A stretch of 64,000 bases of DNA from Odiellus spinosus (Eukaryota > Arthropoda > Arachnida > Opiliones > Phalangiidae): contig OY987232.1 of assembly GCA_963920705.1 (NCBI GenBank), positions 1,860,001 through 1,924,000 on the forward strand, given 5' to 3'. A program made the position numbers and the translations under genes. Shown in pieces: positions 53,242 through 64,000 of the stretch; positions within the stretch are counted from its first letter, which is position 1; every line of letters begins with the position of its first letter. The notes beneath the pieces were generated by a model. The model saw only the letters and a program-made list of their open reading frames with translations. It was not told where the DNA came from and made no database searches.

Positions 53242-56200
53242 TAAATAAATATGGTAAATTTGTGAATCTAATCTTGGGAAATTGGTGGATCTATACTTGG
53301 GAAATTGCTGGATCTATACTTGGGAAATTGCTGGATCTATACTTGGGAAATTTGTGAATCTATACATGGTAAATTTGTAAATCTATACTTGGGAAATTTG
53401 TGAATCTATACTTGTGAAATTTGTGAATCTATACTTGTGAAATTTGTGAATCTATACTTGGGAAATTTGTGAATCTATACTTGGGAAATATGTGAATCTA
53501 TACTTGGGAAATTTGTGAATCTATACATGGTAAATTTGTGAATCTATACTTGGGAAATTTGTGAATCTATACTTGGGAAATTTGTGAATCTAAACTTGGG
53601 AAATTGGTGGATCTATACTTGGGAAATTGGTGGATCTATACTTGGGAAATTGCTTGATCTATACTTGGGAAATTTGTGAAACTATACTTGGGAAATATGT
53701 AAATAAATATGGTAAATTTGTGAATCTAATCTTGGGAAATTGGTGGATCTATACTTGGGAAATTGCTGGATCTATACTTGGGAAATTGCTGGATCTATAC
53801 TTGGGAAATTTGTGAATCTATACATGGTAAATTTGTAAATCTATACTTGGGAAATTTGTGAATCTATACTTGGGAAATTTGTGAATCTATACTTGTGAAA
53901 TTTGTGAATCTATACTTGGGAAATATGTGAATCTATACTTGGGAAATTTGTGAATCTATACATGGTAAATTTGTTAATCTATACTTGGGAAATTTGTGAA
54001 TCTACACTTGGGAAATTTGTGAATCTATACTTGGGAAATTTGTGAATCTATACTTGGGAAATTTGTGAATCTATACTTGGGAAATATGTGAATCTATACT
54101 TGGGAAATTTGTGAATCTATACTTGGGAAATTTGTGAATCTATACTTGGTAAATTTGTGAATCTATACTTCTGAAATTTGTGAATCTATACTTGGGAAAT
54201 TTGTGAATCTATACTTGGGAAATTTGTGAATCTATACTTGGGAAATTTATGAATCTATACTTGGGAAATTTGTGAATCTATGCTTGGGAAATTTCTGAAT
54301 CTATACTTGGGAAATTTGTGAATCTATTCATGGTAAATTTTAAAATCTATACTTGGGAAATTTGTGAATCTATACATGGTAAATTTGTGAATCTATACTT
54401 GGGAAATTTTGAATCTATACTTGGGAAATTGGTGGATCTATACTTGGGAAATTTGTGAATCTATACTTGGGAAATATGTGAATCTATACTTGGGAAATTT
54501 GTGAATCTAATCTTGGGAAATTGGTGGATCTATACTTGGGAAATTGGTGGATCTATACTTGGGAAATTGCTGGATCTATACTTGGGAAATTTGTGAATCT
54601 ATACATGGTAAATTTGTAAATCTATACTTGGGAAATTTGTGAATCTCTACTTGGGAAATTTGTGAATCTATACTTGTGAAATTTGTGAATCTATACTTGG
54701 GAAATTTGTGAATCTATACTTGGGAAATATGTGAATCTATACTTGGGAAATTTGTGAATCTATACATGGTAAATTTGTGAATCTATACTTGGGAAATTTG
54801 TGAATCTATACTTGGGAAATTTGTGAATCTAATCTTGGGAAATTGGTGGATCTATACTTGGGAAATTTTTGGATCTATACTTGGGAAATTGCTGGATATA
54901 TACTTGGGAAATTTGTGAATCTATACATGGTAAATTTGTAAATCTATACTTGGGAAATTTGTGAATCTCTACTTGGGAAATTTGTGAATCTATACTTGTG
55001 AAATTTGTGAATCTATACTTGGGAAATTTGTGAATCTATACTTGGGAAATATGTGAATCTATACTTGAGAAATTTGTGAATCTATACATGGTAAATTTGC
55101 GAATCTATACTTGGGAAATTTGTGAATCTATACTTGGGAAATTTCTGAATCTATACTTGGGAAATTTGTGAATCTATACATGGTAAATTTTTAAATCTAT
55201 ACTTGGGAAATTTGTGAATCTATACATGGTAAATTTGTGAATCTATACTTGGGAAATTTTGAATCTATACTTGGGAAATTGGTGGATCTATACTTGGGAA
55301 ATTTGTGAATCTATACTTGGGAAATATGTGAATCTATACTTGGGAAATTTGTGAATCTATACTTGGGAAATTTGTGAATCTATACTTGGGAAATTTGTGA
55401 ATCTAAACTTGGGAAATTGGTGGATCTATACTTGGGAAATTGGTGGATCTATACTTGGGAAATTGCTTGATCTATACTTGGGAAATTTGTGAAACTATAC
55501 TTGGGAAATATGTAAATAAATATGGTAAATTTGTGAATCTAATCTTGGGAAATTGGTGGATCTATACTTGGGAAATTGCTGGATCTATACTTGGGAAATT
55601 GCTGGATCTATACTTGGGAAATTTGTGAATCTATACATGGTAAATTTGTAAATCTATACTTGGGAAATTTGTGAATCTATACTTGTGAAATTTGTGAATC
55701 TATACTTGTGAAATTTGTGAATCTATACTTGGGAAATTTGTGAATCTATACTTGGGAAATATGTGAATCTATACTTGGGAAATTTGTGAATCTATACATG
55801 GTAAATTTGTGAATCTATACTTGGGAAATTTGTGAATCTACACTTGGGAAATTTGTGAATCTATACTTGGGAAATTTGTGAATCTATACATGGTAAATTT
55901 TTAAATCTATACTTGGGAAATTTGTGAATCTATACATGGTAAATTTGTGAATCTATACTTGGGAAATTTTGAATCTATACTTGGGAAATTGGTGGATCTA
56001 TACTTGGGAAATTTGTGAATCTATACTTGGGAAATATGTGAATCTATACTTGGGAAATTTGTGAATCTATACTTGGGAAATTTGTGAATCTATACTTGGG
56101 AAATTTGTGAATCTAAACTTGGGAAATTGGTGGATCTATACTTGGGAAATTGGTGGATCTATACTTGGGAAATTGCTTGATCTATACTTGGGAAATTTGT

Positions 56201-59200
56201 GAAACTATACTTGGGAAATATGTAAATAAATATGGTAAATTTGTGAATCTAATCTTGGGAAATTGGTGGATCTATACTTGGGAAATTGCTGGATCTATAC
56301 TTGGGAAATTGCTGGATCTATACTTGGGAAATTTGTGAATCTATAGATGGTAAATTTGTAAATCTATACTTGGGAAATTTGTGAATCTATACTTGTGAAA
56401 TTTGTGAATCTATACTTGTGAAATTTGTGAATCTATACTTGGGAAATTTGTGAATCTATACTTGGGAAATATGTGAATCTATACTTGGGAAATTTGTGAA
56501 TCTATACATGGTAAATTTGTGAATCTATACTTGGGAAATTTGTGAATCTACACTTGGGAAATTTGTGAATCTATACTTGGGAAATTTGTGAATCTATACT
56601 TGGGAAATATGTGAATCTATACTTGGGAAATTTGTGAATCTATACATGGTAAATTTGTGAATCTATACTTGGGAAATTTGTGAATCTATACTTGGGAAAT
56701 TTGTGAATCTATACTTCTGAAATTTGTGAATCTATACTTGGGAAATTTGTGAATCTATACTTGGGAAATTTATGAATCTATACTTGGGAAATTTGTGAAT
56801 CTATGCTTGGGAAATTTGTGAATCTATACTTAGGAAATTTCTGAATCTATACTTGGGAAATTTGTGAATCTATACATGGTAAATTTTAAAATCTATACTT
56901 GGGAAATTTGTGAATCTATACATGGTAAATTTGTGAATCTATACTTGGGAAATTTTGAATCTATACTTGGGAAATTGGTGGATCTATACTTGGGAAATTT
57001 GTGAATCTATACTTGGGAAATATGTGAATCTATACTTGGGAAATTTGTGAATCTAATCTTGGGAAATTGGTGGATCTATACTTGGGAAATTGGTGGATCT
57101 ATACTTGGGAAATTGCTGGATATATACTTGGGAAATTTGTGAATCTATACATGGTAAATTTGTAAATCTATACTTGGGAAATTTGTGAATCTCTACTTGG
57201 GAAATTTGTGAATCTATACTTGTGAAATTTGTGAATCTATACTTGGGAAATTTGTGAATCTATACTTGGGAAATATGTCAATCTATACTTGGGAAATTTG
57301 TGAATCTATACATGGTAAATTTGTGAATCTATACTTGGGAAATTTGTGAATCTATACTTGGGAAATTTCTGAATCTATACTTGGGAAATTTGTGAATCTA
57401 TACATGGTAAATTTTTAAATCTATACTTGGGAAATTTGTGAATCTATACATGGTAAATTTGTGAATCTATACTTGGGAAATTTTGAATCTATACTTGGGA
57501 AATTGGTGGATCTATACTTGGGAAATTTGTGAATCTATACTTGGGAAATATGTGAATCTATACTTGGGAAATTTGTGAATCTAATCTTGGGAAATTGGTG
57601 GATCTATACTTGGGAAATTGGTGGATCTATACTTGGGAAATTGCTGGATATATACTTGGGAAATTTGTGAATCTATACATGGTAAATTTGTAAATCTATA
57701 CTTGGGAAATTTGTGAATCTCTACTTGGGAAATTTGTGAATCTATACTTGTGAAATTTGTGAATCTATACTTGGGAAATTTGTGAATCTATACTTGGGAA
57801 ATATGTGAATCTATACTTGGGAAATTTGTGAATCTATACATGGTAAATTTGTGAATCTATACTTGGGAAATTTGTGAATCTATACTTGGGAAATTTCTGA
57901 ATCTATACTTGGGAAATTTGTGAATCTATACATGGTAAATTTTTAAATCTATACTTGGGAAATTTGTGAATCTATACATGGTAAATTTGTGAATCTATAC
58001 TTGGGAAATTTTGAATCTATACTTGGGAAATTGGTGGATCTATACTTGGGAAATTTGTGAATCTATACTTGGGAAATATGTGAATCTATACTTGGGAAAT
58101 TTGTGAATCTATACTTCTGAAATTTGTGAATCTATACTTGGGAAATTTGTGAATCTATACTTGGGAAATTTATGAATCTATACTTGGGAAATTTGTGAAT
58201 CTATGCTTGGGAAATTTGTGAATCTATACTTAGGAAATTTCTGAATCTATACTTGGGAAATTTGTGAATCTATACATGGTAAATTTTAAAATCTATACTT
58301 GGGAAATTTGTGAATCTATACATGGTAAATTTGTGAATCTATACTTGGGAAATTGGTGGATCTATACTTGGGAAATTTGTGAATCTATACTTGGGAAATA
58401 TGTGAATCTATACTTGGGAAATTTGTGAATCTAATCTTGGGAAATTGGTGGATCTATACTTGGGAAATTGGTGGATCTATACTTGGGAAATTGCTGGATC
58501 TATACTTGGGAAATTTGTGAATCTATACATGGTAAATTTGTAAATCTATACTTGGGAAATTTGTGAATCTCTACTTGGGAAATTTGTGAATCTATACTTG
58601 TGAAATTTGTGAATCTATACTTGGGAAATTTGTGAATCTATACTTGGGAAATTTGTGAATCTATACTTGGGAAATATGTGAATCTATACTTGGGAAATTT
58701 GTGAATCTATACATGGTAAATTTGTGAATCTATACTTGGGAAATTTGTGAATCTATACTTGGGAAATTTGTGAATCTAATCTTGGGAAATTGGTGGATCT
58801 ATACTTGGGAAATTGGTGGATCTATACTTGGGAAATTGCTGGATCTATACTTGGGAAATTTGTGAATCTATACATGGTAAATTTGTAAATCTATACTTGG
58901 GAAATTTGTGAATCTATACTTGTGAAATTTGTGAATCTATACTTGGGAAATTTGTGAATCTATACTTGGGAAATATGTGAATCTATACTTGGGAAATTTG
59001 TGAATCTATACATGGTAAATTTGTGAATCTATACTTGGGAAATTTGTGAATCTATACTTGGGAAATTTCTGAATCTATACTTGGGAAATTTGTGAATCTA
59101 TACATGGTAAATTTTTAAATCTATACTTGGGAAATTTGTGAATCTATACATGGTAAATTTGTGAATCTATACTTGGGAAATTTTGAATCTATACTTGGGA

Positions 59201-62200
59201 AATTGGTGGATCTATACTTGGGAAATTTGTGAATCTATACTTGGGAAATATGTGAATCTATACTTGGGAAATTTGTGAATCTAATCTTGGGAAATTGGTG
59301 GATCTATACTTGGGAAATTGGTGAATCTATACTTGGGAAATTGCTGGATATATACTTGGGAAATTTGTGAATCTATACATGGTAAATTTGTAAATCTATA
59401 CTTGGGAAATTTGTGAATCTCTACTTGGGAAATTTGTGAATCTATACTTGTGAAATTTGTGAATCTATACTTGGGAAATTTGTGAATCTATACTTGGGAA
59501 ATATGTGAATCTATACTTGGGAAATTTGTGAATCTATACATGGTAAATTTGTGAATCTATACTTGGGAAATTTGTGAATCTATACTTGGGAAATTTCTGA
59601 ATCTATACTTGGGAAATTTGTGAATCTATACATGGTAAATTTTTAAATCTATACTTGGGAAATTTGTGAATCTATACATGGTAAATTTGTGAATCTATAC
59701 TTGGGAAATTTGTGAATCTATACTTGGGAAATTTGTGAATCTATACTTGTGAAATTTGTGAATCTACACTTGGGAAATTTGTGAATCTATACTTTGGAAA
59801 TTTGTGAATCTATACATGGTAAATTTTTAAATCTATACTTGGGAAATTTGTGAATCTATACATGGTAAATTTGTGAATCTATACTTGGGAAATTTTGAAT
59901 CTATACTTGGGAAATTGGTGGATCTATACTTGGGAAATTTGTGAATCTATACTTGGGAAATATGTGAATCTATACTTGGGAAATTTGTGAATCTATACTT
60001 GGGAAATTTGTGAATCTATACTTGGGAAATTTGTGAATCTAAACTTGGGAAATTGGTGGATCTATACTTGGGAAATTGGTGGATCTATACTTGGGAAATT
60101 GCTTGATCTATACTTGGGAAATTTGTGAAACTATACTTGGGAAATATGTAAATAAATATGGTAAATTTGTGAATCTAATCTTGGGAAATTGGTGGATCTA
60201 TACTTGGGAAATTGCTGGATCTATACTTGGGAAATTTGTGAATCTATACATGGTAAATGTGTAAATCTATACTTGGGAAATTTGTGAATCTATACTTGTG
60301 AAATTTGTGAATCTATACTTGTGAAATTTGTGAATCTATACTTGGGAAATTTGTGAATCTATACTTGGGAAATATGTGAATCTATACTTGGGAAATTTGT
60401 GAATCTATACATGGTAAATTTGTGAATCTATACTTGGGAAATTTGTGAATCTACACTTGGGAAATTTGTGAATCTATACTTGGGAAATTTGTGAATCTAT
60501 ACTTGGGAAATATGTGAATCTATACTTGGGAAATTTGTGAATCTATACATGGTAAATTTGTGAATCTATACTTGGGAAATTTGTGAATCTATACTTGGGA
60601 AATTTGTGAATCTATACTTCTGAAATTTGTGAATCTATACTTGGGAAATTTGTGAATCTATACTTGGGAAATTTATGAATCTATACTTGGGAAATTTGTG
60701 AATCTATGCTTGGGAAATTTGTGAATCTATACTTAGGAAATTTCTGAATCTATACTTGGGAAATTTGTGAATCTATACATGGTAAATTTTAAAATCTATA
60801 CTTGGGAAATTTGTGAATCTATACATGGTAAATTTGTGAATCTATACTTGGGAAATTTTGAATCTATACTTGGGAAATTGGTGGATCTATACTTGGGAAA
60901 TTTGTGAATCTATACTTGGGAAATATGTGAATCTATACTTGGGAAATTTGTGAATCTAATCTTGGGAAATTGGTGGATCTATACTTGGGAAATTGGTGGA
61001 TCTATACTTGGGAAATTGCTGGATCTATACTTGGGAAATTTGTGAATCTATACATGGTAAATTTGTGAATCTCTACTTGGGAAATTTGTGAATCTCTACT
61101 TGGGAAATTTGTGAATCTATACTTGTGAAATTTGTGAATCTATACTTGGGAAATTTGTGAATCTATACTTGGGAAATATGTGAATCTATACTTGGGAAAT
61201 TTGTGAATCTATACATGGTAAATTTGTGAATCTATACTTGGGAAATTTGTGAATCTATACTTGGGAAATTTGTGAATCTAATCTTGGGAAATTGGTGGAT
61301 CTATACTTGTGAAATTGGTGGATCTATACTTGGGAAATTGCTGGATCTATACTTGGGAAATTTGTGAATCTATACATGGTAAATTTGTAAATCTATACTT
61401 GGGAAATTTGTGAATCTCTACTTGGGAAATTTGTGAATCTATACTTGTGAAATTTGTGAATCTATACTTGGGAAATTTGTGAATCTATACTTGGGAAATA
61501 TGTGAATCTATACTTGGGAAATTTGTGAATCTATACATGGTAAATTTGTGAATCTATACTTGGGAAATTTGTGAATCTATACTTGGGAAATTTCTGAATC
61601 TATACTTGGGAAATTTGTGAATCTATACTTGGGAAATTTGTGAATCTATACTTCTGAAATTTGTGAATCTATACTTGGGAAATTGGTGAATCTATACTTG
61701 GGAAATTTATGAATCTATACTTGGGAAATTTGTGAATCTATGCTTGGGAAATTTGTGAATCTATACTTAGGAAATTTCTGAATCTATACTTGGGAAATTT
61801 GTGAATCTATACATGGTAAATTTTAAAATCTATACTTGGGAAATTTGTGAATCTATACATGGTAAATTTGTGAATCTATACTTGGGAAATTGGTGGATCT
61901 ATACTTGGGAAATTTGTGAATCTATACTTGGGAAATATGTGAATCTATACTTGGGAAATTTGTGAATCTAATCTTGGGAAATTGGTGGATCTATACTTGG
62001 GAAATTGGTGGATCTATACTTGGGAAATTGCTGGATCTATACTTGGGAAATTTGTGAATCTATACATGGTAAATTTGTAAATCTATACTTGGGAAATTTG
62101 TGAATCTCTACTTGGGAAATTTGTGAATCTATACTTGTGAAATTTGTGAATCTATACTTGGGAAATTTGTGAATCTATACTTGGGAAATTTGTGAATCTA

Positions 62201-64000
62201 TACTTGGGAAATATGTGAATCTATACTTGGGAAATTTGTGAATCTATACATGGTAAATTTGTGAATCTATACTTGGGAAATTTGTGAATCTATACTTGGG
62301 AAATTTGTGAATCTAATCTTGGGAAATTGGTGGATCTATACTTGGGAAATTGGTGGATCTATACTTGGGAAATTGCTGGATCTATACTTGGGAAATTTGT
62401 GAATCTATACATGGTAAATTTGTAAATCTATACTTGGGAAATTTGTGAATCTATACTTGTGAAATTTGTGAATCTATACTTGGGAAATTTGTGAATCTAT
62501 ACTTGGGAAATATGTGAATCTATACTTGGGAAATTTGTGAATCTATACATGGTAAATTTGTGAATCTATACTTGGGAAATTTGTGAATCTATACTTGGGA
62601 AATTTCTGAATCTATACTTGGGAAATTTGTGAATCTATACATGGTAAATTTTTAAATCTATACTTGGGAAATTTGTGAATCTATACATGGTAAATTTGTG
62701 AATCTATACTTGGGAAATTTTGAATCTATACTTGGGAAATTGGTGGATCTATACTTGGGAAATTTGTGAATCTATACTTGGGAAATATGTGAATCTATAC
62801 TTGGGAAATTTGTGAATCTAATCTTGGGAAATTGGTGGATCTATACTTGGGAAATTGGTGAATCTATACTTGGGAAATTGCTGGATATATACTTGGGAAA
62901 TTTGTGAATCTATACATGGTAAATTTGTAAATCTATACTTGGGAAATTTGTGAATCTCTACTTGGGAAATTTGTGAATCTATACTTGTGAAATTTGTGAA
63001 TCTATACTTGGGAAATTTGTGAATCTATACTTGGGAAATATGTGAATCTATACTTGGGAAATTTGTGAATCTATACATGGTAAATTTGTGAATCTATACT
63101 TGGGAAATTTGTGAATCTATACTTGGGAAATTTCTGAATCTATACTTGGGAAATTTGTGAATCTATACATGGTAAATTTTTAAATCTATACTTGGGAAAT
63201 TTGTGAATCTATACATGGTAAATTTGTGAATCTATACTTGGGAAATTTTGAATCTATACTTGGGAAATTGGTGGATCTATACTTGGGAAATTTGTGAATC
63301 TATACTTGGGAAATATGTGAATCTATACTTGGGAAATTTGTGAATCTATACTTGGGAAATTTGTGAATCTATACTTGGTAAATTTGTGAATCTAAACTTG
63401 GGAAATTGGTGGATCTATACTTGGGAAATTGGTGGATCTATACTTGGGAAATTGCTTGATCTATACTTGGGAAATTTGTGAAACTATACTTGGGAAATAT
63501 GTAAATAAATATGGTAAATTTGTGAATCTAATCTTGGGAAATTGGTGGATCTATACTTGGGAAATTGCTGGATCTATACTTGGGAAATTTGTGAATCTAT
63601 ACATGGTAAATTTGTAAATCTATACTTGGGAAATTTGTGAATCTATACTTGTGAAATTTGTGAATCTATACTTGTGAAATTTGTGAATCTATACTTGGGA
63701 AATTTGTGAATCTATACTTGGGAAATATGTGAATCTATACTTGGGAAATTTGTGAATCTATACATGGTAAATTTGTGAATCTATACTTGGGAAATTTGTG
63801 AATCTACACTTGGGAAATTTGTGAATCTATACTTGGGAAATTTGTGAATCTATACTTGGGAAATATGTGAATCTATACTTGGGAAATTTGTGAATCTATA
63901 CATGGTAAATTTGTGAATCTATACTTGGGAAATTTGTGAATCTATACTTGGGAAATTTGTGAATCTATACTTCTGAAATTTGTGAATCTATACTTGGGAA
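53242..64000 (+). repeat. Right-end satellite mosaic with 3,537-bp offset duplication
   Basis: The array continues to the end of the window without interruption. About 58085-59690 is repeated at about 61622-63230 (offset 3,537): shared features include ACATGGTAAATTTG followed directly by a GGTGG monomer (58321 and 61858) and GGTGAATC before GCTGGATATATAC (59341 and 62878). After 59690 the first copy has eight extra monomers relative to the second. GTAAATAAATATGG markers lie at 53242, 53700, 55513, 56223, 60149 and 63502. No gene seen. Confidence 0.82.

Larger units (their letters stand above)
16972..63519 (+). repeat. 21-bp variant monomer GTAAATAAATATGG, 24 dispersed copies
   Basis: A monomer that lost two bases (GTAAATAAATATGGTAAA in place of GTGAATCTATACATGGTAAA) marks a right-domain subfamily. 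TAAATAAAT begins at 16972, 23447, 24227, 26086, 27761, 28518, 28998, 29800, 31475, 32277, 34067, 34363, 34660, 41327, 46381, 48010, 49708, 51452, 53242, 53700, 55513, 56223, 60149 and 63502. It is regularly preceded by TGTGAAACTATAC and followed by CTAATCTTGGG. None was seen before 16972. In most copies it lies inside a 62-codon open frame, which is a repeat artefact. Confidence 0.88.

Noticed and set aside
16899..63617. Family of 62-, 76-, 85- and 100-codon ORFs beginning MVDLYLGNCLIYTWE
   Set aside because: They mark one recurring block of satellite containing the GTAAATAAATATGG monomer. Copies are identical because the DNA block is copied, not because of selection on protein.
1..64000. CRISPR array
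   Set aside because: The 23-bp units abut directly with no spacers, and variation is point changes and small indels in the repeat itself.
1..64000. Telomeric repeat or CENP-B box
   Set aside because: The monomer is not a telomere-type G-rich hexamer or heptamer, and it lacks the CpG-containing CENP-B core.
1..64000. Arrays of NF-kappaB-like sites (GGGAAATTTG)
   Set aside because: The 3' half lacks the CC of the consensus; resemblance is confined to GGGAAATT and expected in a repeated short monomer.

Overview
The window is almost entirely one tandem satellite. A 23-bp monomer (core TCTATACTTGGGAAATTT, followed by GTGAA; about 30% GC) is repeated head to tail about 2,750 times, always in the same orientation. 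A single 601-bp stretch of other sequence interrupts it (6405-7005). I recognise no convincing protein-coding gene, RNA gene, CRISPR array or known transposon. A tens-of-kilobase array of a short monomer, organised into nested higher-order repeats (HORs), points to eukaryotic heterochromatin (pericentromeric, subtelomeric or an interstitial block). The sequence does not let me name the organism or clade.

Layout. 1-6404: a left domain with its own variant monomers (ACTCGGG, ATGCTTGGG next to GGTGG, ATTAGTGG, a 22-bp GGGAATATG form) and an HOR of about 1.17 kb. 6405-7005: the unique segment, with two strong hairpins, a weak inverted repeat near its ends and two small antiparallel ORFs. From 7006 to the end: a right domain with different variants (CTAATCTTGGG, TTTTGAATC, TTTTTAAATC). 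It divides into an HOR of about 1.93-2.0 kb (7006-10619); a near-perfect tandem duplication of 6,475 bp (10620-17094 and 17095-23569); a mosaic of dispersed block duplications (23570-35687); an HOR with alternating 920 and 943 bp units (35688-40378); a mixed zone holding two patches that match the left domain (40379-46380); an HOR of 1.63-1.79 kb (46381-53241); and a further mosaic with a 3,537-bp offset duplication (53242-64000).

Many forward ORFs of 60-170 codons exist, but they are a by-product of the repeat. They open wherever GGTGGATC-type monomers, which lack the TGA of GTGAA, cluster. Because 23 is not divisible by 3, all three frames then read the same 23-residue peptide period. The biological interest lies in the amplification history: nested HORs, a very recent 6.5-kb duplication, patches of left-domain sequence about 40 kb away, and a unique segment sitting exactly at the junction of two satellite domains.

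All repeat offsets were read by eye from matching variant monomers. Outer limits of HOR zones are good to about one monomer where a breakpoint is given and to about 100 bp elsewhere.
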